A DNA stretch of 64,000 bases from SAR92 clade bacterium H455 (GTDB taxonomy: Bacteria > Pseudomonadota > Gammaproteobacteria > Pseudomonadales > Porticoccaceae). Positions 26,243 through 36,842 of this stretch are shown here, piece by piece. The stretch covers positions 1,116,001-1,180,000 of the forward strand of contig CP103416.1 of assembly GCA_024802545.1 (NCBI GenBank), given 5' to 3'. The position numbers and the translations under genes were made by a program. The notes beneath the pieces are model-generated. The model was not told where the DNA came from, searched no databases, and worked only from the letters and a program-made list of their open reading frames with translations. Within the stretch, counting starts at the first letter, position 1. Every line of letters begins with the position of its first letter.

Positions 26243-26429
26243 GACAAATTCCTTTTTAATTGTTTTTATGTGTCTACAAGCTAATACGTGCTGGAGACAG
26301 AGTTCTTCAGTTTGCCTTGGCTCTTTTTACTCTTTTAGATTATTGGCAATGCGCTTAAAAGATCAGCAGTAACGTATAATCACCGATCTCCTTTGGTAAC
26401 AAAAAAACGATAAAAATTAGGATAGAGCC

Positions 26430-27596
26430 ATGCCAGGAATCATCAATGACTTAACCGTCGCCGGAACATTATTTTTACGTGCTAGTGCGAGAAAGCTGTT
26501 ATCCAAAAATAATCCCGAACCGGATCTAGATAAATATTCCACAGCGATGCAGAGTCTGTTAGATCAGACTCCGGAGGGCTTGATCAAAGACTATGAATGG
26601 TTGGATCTTCCAGGAAATCGCCCACCTTGGATGGCCTCTGGTATCAACCTGAAAACTGGAGATGAGATTAGCTGTTTTATGGATGGACGTGTGTTTGCCA
26701 GCAAGCCCTTGGATATTTGGTTGGGTCTCGCACTGCAGGTTTGGTACAAAGTTGGCGACGGTGACATCTTCAGGGGAACTCATAGTAGCCATTCTTTTGT
26801 CGCCAAAGAGAGCGGTCCATTGCAGTTTGGCAATTACTTTCCCAATGACTGGGAGAACCTGCAGGGGGAGCGTCAACAGGACGATAAGATTTATCAGAGC
26901 TCTAGAGGTATGTCGCGAATTTTAATCATTCGCTGGCATAAACCAGCAGTTGAGTGTCTGAGAGAAATGCTTAGCCTTGGAGATTTCGAAGGTAGGTTAA
27001 AGTCTGAAATAAATCGCATCGACATCGGTGACACTACCCCTAAAGGCTGGTCCTACCTGTGGAATATCGGTCAGAGTAATATTTTTCGTAAACAGTCATC
27101 GGGAACTGCCGATGATTGTATCCACTGCCAAACTCAGGGTGACACAGGGATTTTGCAGAAAGAAGTGGATATGATTTTAGACGAGCAAACTGAAATAAGC
27201 TGGAAATGGTGTGTGGATCAGCTGCCATCAACGCTGCGTGAGGATACAGTGCCCAGCCATGACTATCTGAGTATTGCCATCGAATTTGATAATGGTAGAG
27301 ATATTACCTACTACTGGAGTAGCACATTACCCGTGGGCACAGGTTACGACTGCCCGCTACCGAACTGGAAGGGCAAGGAATATCATGTGGTTATTCGCAG
27401 CGGAAAAGAGGGGCTGGGTGAGTGGAAGGAGGAGCGGCGAAATCTTTTTGAGGATTACAAACAGTATATGGGTGAGCCTCCGGCACGGGTTGTGCGTGTA
27501 TGGCTAATTGCCAATAGTGCCTTTCAGCGCAATAAAGGCGATTGTAAATATGCGCATATAGTCCTGCATAACGCGCAGTCACTGAAGGTTCTTTGA
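26430..27596 (+). CDS. DUF3047-like protein with an N-terminal lectin-like region
   Basis: A 388-residue protein of unknown role. The C-terminal part (about 265-380), from WKWCVDQLP through ITYYWSSTLP to RVVRVWLIANSAF and KYAHIVLHN, resembles DUF3047, a beta-rich domain of unknown function. The segment at about 65-150 (TGDEISCFMDGRVFAS then ESGPLQFGNYFPNDW) recalls PA-IL-type galactose-binding jelly rolls, by eye only. No signal peptide is clear, though the first 25 residues are hydrophobic. A ribosome site (AGGATAGAG) lies just before the start. It stands alone between an S74 surface protein and an XRE regulator. Confidence 0.65.
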   Translation: MPGIINDLTVAGTLFLRASARKLLSKNNPEPDLDKYSTAMQSLLDQTPEGLIKDYEWLDLPGNRPPWMASGINLKTGDEISCFMDGRVFASKPLDIWLGLALQVWYKVGDGDIFRGTHSSHSFVAKESGPLQFGNYFPNDWENLQGERQQDDKIYQSSRGMSRILIIRWHKPAVECLREMLSLGDFEGRLKSEINRIDIGDTTPKGWSYLWNIGQSNIFRKQSSGTADDCIHCQTQGDTGILQKEVDMILDEQTEISWKWCVDQLPSTLREDTVPSHDYLSIAIEFDNGRDITYYWSSTLPVGTGYDCPLPNWKGKEYHVVIRSGKEGLGEWKEERRNLFEDYKQYMGEPPARVVRVWLIANSAFQRNKGDCKYAHIVLHNAQSLKVL

Positions 27597-27862
27597 CGCG
27601 GGATCTCTTGCTTGACTTCTGAAGCCTCTCGCTGGGCACTCAGATTATCGTCGCAAAAGCCTGTTTCACTTATCTATTTAATTTGTATTATCGTAGGCAC
27701 AGTAACTATAGCGGATGAATAAAGGGTGCCTCGGTCGCTTCAGTAATACCTATAGCAGAAGGATGTTTGAGTGGTGGCTTGTTTCGGTCTGATGGTAGAC
27801 AAAAGGGTAGAAATAAATGTGTCTCTGACAATGAATGTAAGGGTCATGGGTGTGACCAACGC

Positions 27863-28219
27863 CTAGTCACGGCGGCGATGATTGTCCGGTCTAACTTCCT
27901 TAAATCTCTTTGAAACTTTAGAAAAAAGAGCTGACCTGTCAGCATCGCTAAGAGAGCTGATCTTCTCGTAAAGCTCATTCAAAGAGGTCGCGGCATTGTT
28001 GTCGGTCTTTTTTAAAGGTGGCTCGTACATGGAATCAGGCGTCACACCAAAGAAATTGGCTATGCGCACTAACGAGTCACGGCGAGGGTGCAGAGTAACG
28101 TTACACAGAATACGATTAATTGTGGGTTGTGAAACACCAGTGGCGCGGGAAAGCGCATTCTGGGACACCTTATGCTCCTTCATCAATTTCGCCAGTTGTG
28201 TACTTAAATTGCTTCTCAT
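27863..28219 (-). CDS. XRE-family helix-turn-helix regulator
   Basis: A 118-residue repressor-like protein. The N-terminal HTH covers about residues 8-62, with recognition-helix sequence VSQNALSRATGVSQPTINRILC. The C-terminal half is hydrophilic with many charged residues and lacks a peptidase or cupin domain. Proteins like this regulate neighbouring or mobile-element genes. Its only near neighbours are a DUF3047 gene and the rearranged tRNA-Leu locus, so it may be a remnant of an integrated element. The 265-base gap to the DUF3047 gene shows no other coding region. Confidence 0.75.
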   Translation of the reverse strand: MRSNLSTQLAKLMKEHKVSQNALSRATGVSQPTINRILCNVTLHPRRDSLVRIANFFGVTPDSMYEPPLKKTDNNAATSLNELYEKISSLSDADRSALFSKVSKRFKEVRPDNHRRRD

Positions 28220-28352
28220 GAAAAGAATTATCGTACGAATTAATATACACGAGTGTATATTTTTAGGCTGATTGCAACTTGGCGGAGACAGAAAGTTAAA
28301 TTACTGGTCTATGACTGGAATCATGGCAGGGGTTAATGCTTCAAAGTAGGCG

Positions 28353-28751
28353 TGGTAGCTTGTATTAGAGAGCGTGGCCGGATTGATGACAACAACCTAT
28401 GGGTTGTTGTCACTTGCTTCGCAAGCGCCTTCGCTGCGCTCCGCGTCCAAATTGCCTACGCAATTAGTCGAACCGGGGGTGCCGATCTCGCCGACAACTC
28501 ATACCAAACAAAAAACCCCGCTTCTTTGCAGAGACAGGGTTTTGTTGTTTGGTAGCTTGTATTAGAGAGCGTGGCCGGATTGATGACAACAACCTATGGG
28601 TTGTTGTCACTTGCTTCGCAAGCGCCTTCGCTGCGCTCCGCGTCCAAATTGCCTACGCAATTAGTCGAACCGGGGGTGCCGATCTCGCCGACAACTCATA
28701 CCAAACAAAAAACCCCGCCTCTTTGCAGAGACAGGGTTTTGTTGTTTGGTA
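28353..28751. repeat. 197-bp tandem duplication next to tRNA-Leu
   Basis: Bases 28353-28549 and 28550-28746 are the same sequence with one difference seen by eye (position 28522 against 28719), and the match runs five bases into the tRNA 3' end. Each copy contains palindromes (ACAACAACC/GGTTGTTGT, CTTGC/GCAAG, AATTGC/GCAATT) and one copy of the tRNA terminator. Open frames inside each copy are identical and start from non-ATG codons, so I judge the unit non-coding. Bases 28220-28352 show nothing I can name. Confidence 0.9.
28700..28746 (-). terminator. Terminator of tRNA-Leu (second copy at about 28503-28549)
   Basis: Reading leftward from the tRNA, AAAACCC, then CTCT-GCAA-AGAG, then GGGGTTTTTT forms a strong stem with a T run. 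The outer bases ACCAAACAA/TTGTTTGGT extend the stem. The tandem duplication places a second identical terminator 197 bases further on. Confidence 0.8.
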
Positions 28752-28833
28752 CCAGTGGCCGGACTCGAACCGGCACGCTTTTAAGGGCGCGGGATTTTGA
28801 ATCCCGTGTGTCTACCAATTCCACCACACTGGC
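28747..28833 (-). tRNA. tRNA-Leu (anticodon CAA)
   Basis: An 87-base gene read leftward. The acceptor arm GCCAGTG pairs with CACTGGT (first pair G-T), followed by A and an encoded CCA. The D-loop part is TTGGTAGAC, the anticodon loop is TTCAAAA on the stem CGGGA/TCCCG, there is a long variable arm as in class II tRNAs, and the T-loop is GGTTCGAGTCC. Anticodon CAA reads UUG. The same tRNA (leuX in E. coli) is a common integration site for genomic islands. Confidence 0.95.
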
Positions 28834-28865
28834 ATTCCGATAATTTAAAGAGATCGCACTCTGGG

Positions 28866-28948
28866 GTCTAGCAGCCAGCGCTTCGCACTGGTCGTGTGGT
28901 CACTCTCGGACGTCCTGTCCTTCGTGACACTTGAACATCCTGTTCATC
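28866..28948. repeat. Palindrome-rich insert between the two tRNA 5' ends
   Basis: The 83 bases separating the two repeat copies contain several inverted repeats: CCAG...CTGG around GC-ttc-GC, GTCAC...GTGAC enclosing the perfect palindrome GGACGTCC, and GAACA-tcc-TGTTC. This density is like small dispersed intergenic elements. I cannot tell whether it occurs elsewhere in the genome. Confidence 0.55.
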
Positions 28949-28972
28949 GTCTACCAATTCCACCACACTGGC
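28949..28972 (-). pseudogene. tRNA-Leu 5' fragment
   Basis: Twenty-four bases match the 5' end of the intact tRNA-Leu, from GCCAGTG through GGTAGAC, and then diverge completely. The anticodon, T arm and CCA are missing, so it cannot be functional. It keeps the same upstream sequence as the intact gene, so it could still carry the promoter. Confidence 0.75.
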
Positions 28973-29193
28973 ATTCCGATAATTTAAAGAGATCGCGCTC
29001 TGGGTATTTCTGCCTGCTGCGACAGCCAGCGGACGGCGATTATAGCAGTGATCAACAGGCGGTCAACCACGGATATGGGGCTTGTGCGATTAAATCTTCT
29101 GAGTTGAAAGAGTTTGGCCTTTGGCGCTGTTTTCTATACCCTTGCCGACTGACACAAATCAATCAATAACAACTGGCTTTTAACTCTATATTT

Positions 29194-31415
<2,222 letters not shown>

Positions 31416-31477
31416 GCTGTGAGGTTGTCTGGGGTTTAAATCGTCAATTGTGCCCCCAACTATGATGCTAATGTCGC

Positions 31478-31483
31478 TATAAT
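31478..31483 (+). promoter_or_regulatory. Perfect TATAAT before secD
   Basis: TATAAT lies 37 bases before the secD start in the 104-base tgt-secD gap, where yajC would normally be. No good -35 hexamer is seen at the right distance, so this is only a candidate promoter. Confidence 0.35.
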
Positions 31484-31519
31484 GCGCCGCTGAATTTATT
31501 GGAATTGGAATGCCTGACC

Positions 31520-33364
31520 ATGCCTAACAAGTTTCCCCTGTGGAAGAATATAATAATCCTCTTGGTTGTCACCTTTGGCTTTGTCTTTGCCGCGCCAAAT
31601 CTCTATCCACCGGATCCTGCGATTCAGCTGTCGGGACAGAGCGGTGCTATGCAGATCGATGCTGCGGTATTGCAAAAGGTTGAGCAGTCACTAGACGAAG
31701 CGGGTATTGCCCACTTTGCCGGTGAGTCCGATGGTGAAGCACTGTTGATCAGGTTAAAGGATATAAAACTGCAGCTGCGCGCCAAGGAAGTGATTCAGGC
31801 GACCATGGGCGGTGACTATATTGTTGCGCTGAATCTGGCGCCAACTACTCCAGACTGGTTGCGTGACCTGGGTGGTGTGCCGATGAAACTGGGTCTTGAT
31901 CTCAGTGGCGGTGTGCACTTTCTACTAGAGGTTGACCTGGCCTCAGCCCTGGCAACTCGTCTTGAGAGCGATCTCGAAGACGTTAAGGCGGCGCTGCGCG
32001 AAGAGCGCGTTCGCTATCGCAGTTTTGAACTGAGCAATAATCAAATCGTTGGTCAGTTTCGCGATGTAGAAGAAGTAGCTCGCGCCAAGACCTTAATTCG
32101 TACTAATTTGCGTGACCTGCAGCCACAGTCTCAGCCGGGGCAAAACCCACTGACACTGGTGCTCAATCTGAGTGAGATCGCCAGTCGTGAAATTGAAGAT
32201 AACGCGATAAAACAAAACCTTACCTCGTTGCGCAATCGCGTTAATGAGCTAGGTGTCTCCGAGCCCATGGTGTCCCGTCAGGGTAAAAACCGCATTGTGG
32301 TCGAGCTGCCCGGTGTTCAGGATACAGCTGAAGCTAAGCGTATTATCGGCAAGACTGCCAATTTGGAATTCCGCCTTGAGGCCAGTGGCCGTGTTGGCGA
32401 GGTGTTTGATTTCCGCAACCCCAAAGGTCAGGGCCCAGATGCTCGCCTTGAGAGCAAGGCCGTGATAACCGGTGAAAATGTCACCGATGCCCGCGCCAGT
32501 TTCGACGAAAATGGTCGCCCTCAGGTCAGTATCACTCTTGATGCCAAAGGTGGTTGGCAGATGGGTTATGCCACGCGAGACAATATTGGTCGCCGTCTCG
32601 GTGTGCTGTTTATTGAGTTCAAAACCCGATTAGAAAAATCTATCGATGAAAACGGTGAGTTGGTTTTGACACCTGTGCCTTTCGTTGAAGAAAATATTAT
32701 CAGTTTGGCCACAGTTCAGGCTCAGCTTGGCAAGCAGTTTAGAATCACCGGCCTCGAGCAGCGTGAATCCTCTGAGCTGGCTCTCCTATTGCGTGCCGGT
32801 GCCTTGGCCGCGCCAATGTACATTGTTGAAGAGCGCACTATTGGCCCGTCACTGGGTGCTGACAATATTGCATTGGGTGTTAAGTCGGTGGCTGTGGGCA
32901 TGGCTCTGGTACTACTATTTATGTTGGTGGTCTATCGTGGCTTTGGTGTCTTCGCCAACATTGCCCTGGCGATGAATTTAGTGCTGCTGGTGGCCTTTAT
33001 GTCACTGCTCGGTGCGACACTAACCTTGCCCGGCATTGCAGGCATAGTGCTCACTGTGGGTATGGCGGTGGACGCCAATGTGTTGATTTTCTCGCGGATT
33101 CGCGAGGAGCTGGCTGCTGGGGCGTCGATTCAGGGCTCTATTAGTGCTGGTTATGACCGCGCCTTTGTATCGATTTTGGATGCCAACATCACTACATTAA
33201 TTGTAGCGTTGATTCTGTTCTTAATTGGCTCTGGTCCGGTTCAAGGTTTTGCCGTGACATTGTCTATCGGCATTTTGACCTCGATGTTTACCTCTATTGT
33301 GATGACCAGAGGGCTGGTTAATCTGGTCGTCGGTGGCCGCAAAATCAAAACCCTGTGGATTTAG
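31520..33364 (+). CDS. secD: Protein translocase subunit SecD
   Basis: A 614-residue inner-membrane protein with one N-terminal membrane segment, a large periplasmic region (including VPMKLGLDLSGGVHFLLEVD and LRNRVNELGVSEP) and five C-terminal segments beginning at about residue 450. The conserved GIVLTVGMAVDANVLIFSRIREE is present. With SecF it uses the proton gradient to pull exported proteins through SecYEG. I use ATG 31520; a TTG at 31499 in the same frame is less likely. It follows tgt and precedes secF with a 10-base gap. Confidence 0.97.
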   Translation: MPNKFPLWKNIIILLVVTFGFVFAAPNLYPPDPAIQLSGQSGAMQIDAAVLQKVEQSLDEAGIAHFAGESDGEALLIRLKDIKLQLRAKEVIQATMGGDYIVALNLAPTTPDWLRDLGGVPMKLGLDLSGGVHFLLEVDLASALATRLESDLEDVKAALREERVRYRSFELSNNQIVGQFRDVEEVARAKTLIRTNLRDLQPQSQPGQNPLTLVLNLSEIASREIEDNAIKQNLTSLRNRVNELGVSEPMVSRQGKNRIVVELPGVQDTAEAKRIIGKTANLEFRLEASGRVGEVFDFRNPKGQGPDARLESKAVITGENVTDARASFDENGRPQVSITLDAKGGWQMGYATRDNIGRRLGVLFIEFKTRLEKSIDENGELVLTPVPFVEENIISLATVQAQLGKQFRITGLEQRESSELALLLRAGALAAPMYIVEERTIGPSLGADNIALGVKSVAVGMALVLLFMLVVYRGFGVFANIALAMNLVLLVAFMSLLGATLTLPGIAGIVLTVGMAVDANVLIFSRIREELAAGASIQGSISAGYDRAFVSILDANITTLIVALILFLIGSGPVQGFAVTLSIGILTSMFTSIVMTRGLVNLVVGGRKIKTLWI

Positions 33365-33374
33365 GAAGAAGATT

Positions 33375-34289
33375 ATGACTAACTTAAAAATCTATAACTT
33401 CATGGGGCTGCGTAAAGTTGCAGCGATTTTTTCCGCTGTGCTGCTGATCGCTTCGGTAGCGTCTCTGTCCAGCAAAGGCTTAGTGCTGGGTTTGGATTTT
33501 TCCGGCGGCACGCAAATTGAAGTGGGCTACGAACAGCCAGCTGATGTTGGAGCGATTCGCCAGCAGCTTGAAGGCGCTGGTTTTGAAGGCCCGGTGGTTA
33601 TTCAATACGGTTCTGAGACCGATGTATTGATTCGCTTGCAGGGCAAGCCCGAGCTGGGCCTGTCGGAAAAGGTCTACGACGTTTTAGAAGACGGTAGCGA
33701 AGCGGTTGAGCTGCGTCGTGTTGATTTTGTCGGGCCGCAGATTGGTGAAGAACTGCGTGAAGATGGCGGCCTCGGTATGCTCACGGCATTGGCCGTGGTG
33801 ATGCTCTATGTAGCGATTCGCTTTCAGCTTAAATTCGCCATTGGCGCGGTGTTAGCACTGGCCCATGATGTGGTGATTACCCTCGGATTTTTCTCTATTG
33901 TTGGCCTTGAGTTTGATCTCACTGTATTGGCCGCAATATTGGCAGTGGTGGGTTATTCGCTAAACGACACCATCGTTGTATCTGATCGCATCCGAGAGAA
34001 CTTCCGCAAAATTCGCAAGGCGACACCGGTAGAAGTGATCAATGAGTCACTCTCGCAGACATTGTGGCGCACCATTAATACCTCGATAACCACTATGTTG
34101 GTGCTGCTGGCGCTGTACTTTATTGGCGGTGAGTTGATCCACAACTTTGCCGTTGCGCTGATAGTCGGTGTAGGCATAGGTACCTATTCTTCAATTTACG
34201 TTGCCGCCACGGTTATGCTGGCACTCAAGGTCGATCGCGAAGATCTGCTTGAGCCAGTTGAAGGCGAACTGGTGGACGACCTGCCTTAA
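33375..34289 (+). CDS. secF: Protein translocase subunit SecF
   Basis: A 304-residue inner-membrane partner of SecD with six membrane segments. GLVLGLDFSGGTQIEV starts the periplasmic loop, and VVGYSLNDTIVVSDRIRENFR and TINTSITTMLVLLALY are family signatures. ATG 33375 has AGGAAGA about 5 bases upstream and lies 10 bases after secD; the in-frame start at 33333 would overlap secD. It is the last gene of the queA-tgt-secDF block. Confidence 0.97.
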   Translation: MTNLKIYNFMGLRKVAAIFSAVLLIASVASLSSKGLVLGLDFSGGTQIEVGYEQPADVGAIRQQLEGAGFEGPVVIQYGSETDVLIRLQGKPELGLSEKVYDVLEDGSEAVELRRVDFVGPQIGEELREDGGLGMLTALAVVMLYVAIRFQLKFAIGAVLALAHDVVITLGFFSIVGLEFDLTVLAAILAVVGYSLNDTIVVSDRIRENFRKIRKATPVEVINESLSQTLWRTINTSITTMLVLLALYFIGGELIHNFAVALIVGVGIGTYSSIYVAATVMLALKVDREDLLEPVEGELVDDLP

Positions 34290-34402
34290 ATCCGTAGTTC
34301 CGCATTCTGATCTCGATCCACTGATCCTTGGCCATACAGCCTGTGCTATCTTAATTAGATTGTACACAGCTCTATTGGCAACGGACGTTGGGAGAATGGG
34401 CG

Positions 34403-34609
34403 ATGAGCCAGCATGAAACAATACACTATCTTGAAGTCCCGTCGCGGGATCTGCCCGCGAGAAAAGCTTTTTTCAGTACGGTGTTTGGCTTGACCTTCAC
34501 TGACTATGGTCCTGAATATACGGCTTTTTCCTATGCCGCTGAGCAGGCAGCTACTGCCGCCAATGAATTTGCCGGGTCGACTAATAGAGCGGTGACGGAG
34601 TCAATATGA
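34403..34609 (+). pseudogene. Truncated VOC (glyoxalase-like) gene
   Basis: The first 45 residues or so (TIHYLEVPSRDLPARKAFFSTVFGLTFTDYG) match the opening of the VOC family, in which full proteins have about 120 residues and two beta-alpha-beta-beta-beta units. After FSYA the similarity stops and an unrelated tail runs to a stop at residue 68. Only one half-module remains and the metal ligands of the second are lost. The downstream DNA shows no remaining part of the family. I judge it a decayed gene, though a short expressed peptide is possible. Confidence 0.65.
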
Positions 34610-35319
34610 TGGTGGCTGAGATATATACGTGGGCTTCTGTCTCTAAAAATTCTCTTTCAGAGGGTCTGTCTAAGCTGCTGTTGAGTATTGTTACCAGCTG
34701 CCTACTCTCCAGCTGCGCGCTAATTCCGCAATTGACTAAGCCGGCAGAATGTCCGGCGACAGCAGAAATTATTCCGCCACTGCTCGAGCCCCAGAGCTGT
34801 CCTGAGCCTCAGATTGTCGAGCGCATAGTCACCAAAATTGTGGTCCCAGAGTCAGTGCCACAGGCGACCACAGCGGGGAAATTGCATTTGCCTATAGTGG
34901 GCGCCGTAGAGTGGGCAAAGATTCAGCCTGCGAGTCTATGGATCGAATCGCGCATAGATACAGGTGCGGACACTACGTCTATACACGCCGAGAATATTCA
35001 GCTGGTGGAAAAAGATGGTAAGCGCTATGTGCGCTTTGTCTTGATCGATGCCGTCACCGGCAGTGCCCACCAGCAGGAGTTGAGATTGCGTCGCCGAGTG
35101 CTGATTAAGCAGAGTGGTGGTGCCGATGAGCGACGCTATGTGGTCAGAATGTGGGTGACGTTAGGTGAGATCCGTTCGAAGATTGATGTCAATCTCTCTG
35201 ACCGCACCGACTTTGAATACCCGCTCTTGATCGGACGCAATTTCTTGATGGACAACGTGATTGTCGATGTCAGCCGCCATCACACAGCGACGGTGCGTCC
35301 GGAGATTAGCAGTGATTAA
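34606..35319 (+). CDS. Retropepsin-like aspartate protease lipoprotein (ATP-dependent zinc protease family name)
   Basis: A 237-residue protein. An N-terminal hydrophobic segment ends in a lipobox (LLSSC, Cys about 37), a proline-rich linker follows, and then comes a small retropepsin-fold domain with SRIDTGADTTSIHA holding the active-site Asp. The fold ends near YPLLIGRNFLMDNVIVDV. Databases often call the family an ATP-dependent zinc protease, although the motif is that of an aspartate protease. It overlaps the next gene by 8 bases and forms a three-gene unit with an inactive transglutaminase-7TM protein and an ATP-grasp ligase. Its substrate is unknown. Confidence 0.8.
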   Translation: MMVAEIYTWASVSKNSLSEGLSKLLLSIVTSCLLSSCALIPQLTKPAECPATAEIIPPLLEPQSCPEPQIVERIVTKIVVPESVPQATTAGKLHLPIVGAVEWAKIQPASLWIESRIDTGADTTSIHAENIQLVEKDGKRYVRFVLIDAVTGSAHQQELRLRRRVLIKQSGGADERRYVVRMWVTLGEIRSKIDVNLSDRTDFEYPLLIGRNFLMDNVIVDVSRHHTATVRPEISSD

Positions 35320-36841
35320 TTCGCGGATTCAAATTGGCCTAATTAGTGGCCTATTAATCGCCCTGGGGGTCGGGTTGACTCTCTATAAGGCGGTGAGTCT
35401 CAACTTGCCCCTAGTGCCAGGTGAGTATCGCGAAGTCTGGACGGTGGAGTCAAAAACCAGTTTTACACCCGCTGGTGGCCCAGTTAATGTCGGTCTGCGC
35501 CTGCCTGCAGCACTGGCTGGTTGGACTATTTTGGACGAGCATTTTGTCTCTTCGGGGTTTGGCTTTTCGATTATGCAAGAGCCGGAAACTGTCAGCACCG
35601 CGCGTTGGACCCGTCAATCCCTTGATCATCCCACCACTCTCTACTACAAAATGCAGATCTACCGCGCCCGGGCTGACCGGGAGTTGCCTGCCCTAGAGGT
35701 CGAGGTGCCGGTTAAGCCGCTGTTAGAGGCGGACCAACAGGCCGCGATGGATAGAGTGGTGCAGCGAATTCAACAGCAGTCCTCTGACCGAGAGAGCTTT
35801 ACATTGCTGCTACTGCAGGAGCTACTCCGTGAATCACAGGACCAGGATATTCTGTTTTTGCTTAACTCCTACAGCGGCGACTCTCTGGAGATGATTTTAC
35901 ATAGCCTAGCCAGCGCAGGGATTCCTGCCCACGAGCTGCGCGGTATTGAGCTGGAGGATGGCCGCCGTCGTCAGACCCTTAGCTCATTGATTGAATTGTA
36001 CAGCGGTGAGAAATGGATTATTGCCAATCCCAGCACTGCAAGGCTGGGCCTGCCGGACAATTTCTTTATTTGGCAGCGCGGTGATGGCGCCATTTTAAAT
36101 CTCATTGGTGGCCGCAATTCTAGTCTTGAGTTTGCTTTGGTGAGCAATAGCTTGCCGGCTAAAGCTGTGTTGGGAATGGAACAGCGCGCCGAGGAATTTG
36201 CCCTGCTGGACTTTTCTATCTATAGCCTGCCAGTAGAGCAGCAGGGTATTTTTAAAGGTCTATTGCTGATTCCAGTGGCGGCTCTGGTGGTGGTTGTGAT
36301 GCGGCTATTGGTCGGAGTGCAAACCTCTGGCACCTTTATGCCTATATTGATTGCGCTAGCCTTTATTCAAACTACCTTATTGGTTGGTTTAATTATTTTT
36401 CTTGTCTTGATCGGAAGTGGGCTATGGATCCGCTCTTACCTTAGTCGTCTCAATTTACTGCTGGTGGCGCGGGTGGCCACAGTTATTATTGTGGTGATTT
36501 TGCTGATGGCAGCACTGGCTGTCACCAGTTATAAGCTCGGCCTTGATCAAATACTGACGGTGACTTTTTTCCCCACAGTGATTGTCGCCTGGACCATTGA
36601 GCGAATGTCGATTCTCTGGGAAGAGGAGGGCGGTCATGAAGTGCTGATTCAAGGCAGCGGCAGTCTGCTGGTAGCGGTGCTGGCCTATTTGGCCATGTCC
36701 AACAATTTGGTTGAACATCTGACCTTTAATTTTCCAGAGTTGACCCTGAGTCTACTTGGGATGATTTTACTGCTGGGAAAATATACCGGCTACCGCCTCT
36801 CCGAACTTTATCGCTTCCGCGATTTGGCGGGTAAGGAATAA
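35312..36841 (+). CDS. Inactive transglutaminase-like domain fused to seven membrane helices (UUP1 type)
   Basis: A 509-residue inner-membrane protein. A single N-terminal segment (about 8-26) precedes a large extracytoplasmic region that resembles a transglutaminase fold but lacks the Cys-His-Asp triad. From about residue 325 there are seven hydrophobic segments (VALVVVVMRLLVGVQTSGTF onward). I choose GTG 35312, with GGAG 7 bases upstream, which overlaps the protease gene by 8 bases; an in-frame start at 35261 lies further inside it. This family is found next to retropepsin-like proteases and ATP-grasp ligases, as here. No member function is known to me. Confidence 0.85.
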   Translation: MINSRIQIGLISGLLIALGVGLTLYKAVSLNLPLVPGEYREVWTVESKTSFTPAGGPVNVGLRLPAALAGWTILDEHFVSSGFGFSIMQEPETVSTARWTRQSLDHPTTLYYKMQIYRARADRELPALEVEVPVKPLLEADQQAAMDRVVQRIQQQSSDRESFTLLLLQELLRESQDQDILFLLNSYSGDSLEMILHSLASAGIPAHELRGIELEDGRRRQTLSSLIELYSGEKWIIANPSTARLGLPDNFFIWQRGDGAILNLIGGRNSSLEFALVSNSLPAKAVLGMEQRAEEFALLDFSIYSLPVEQQGIFKGLLLIPVAALVVVVMRLLVGVQTSGTFMPILIALAFIQTTLLVGLIIFLVLIGSGLWIRSYLSRLNLLLVARVATVIIVVILLMAALAVTSYKLGLDQILTVTFFPTVIVAWTIERMSILWEEEGGHEVLIQGSGSLLVAVLAYLAMSNNLVEHLTFNFPELTLSLLGMILLLGKYTGYRLSELYRFRDLAGKE

Positions 36842-36842
36842 C

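Larger units (their letters stand above)
28810..29004. repeat. 56-bp direct repeat (tRNA-Leu 5' end plus upstream region)
   Basis: Bases 28810-28865 recur at 28949-29004, 139 bases away, with one mismatch seen by eye. The repeat holds the first 24 bases of tRNA-Leu and 32 bases of its upstream sequence. Confidence 0.85.

Noticed and set aside
28353-28751. CRISPR-like array
   Set aside because: There are only two large, directly abutting units without spacers; it is a tandem duplication.
28352-28843. Several 60-90 residue frames inside the 197-bp units
   Set aside because: The same peptide arises twice only because the DNA is duplicated, starts are GTG or TTG, and the frames run into tRNA and terminator sequence.
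29147-29160. FNR-like CTGAC-ACAA-ATCAA before queA
   Set aside because: It has two mismatches and no fitting -10, and queA is a housekeeping gene; likely chance.
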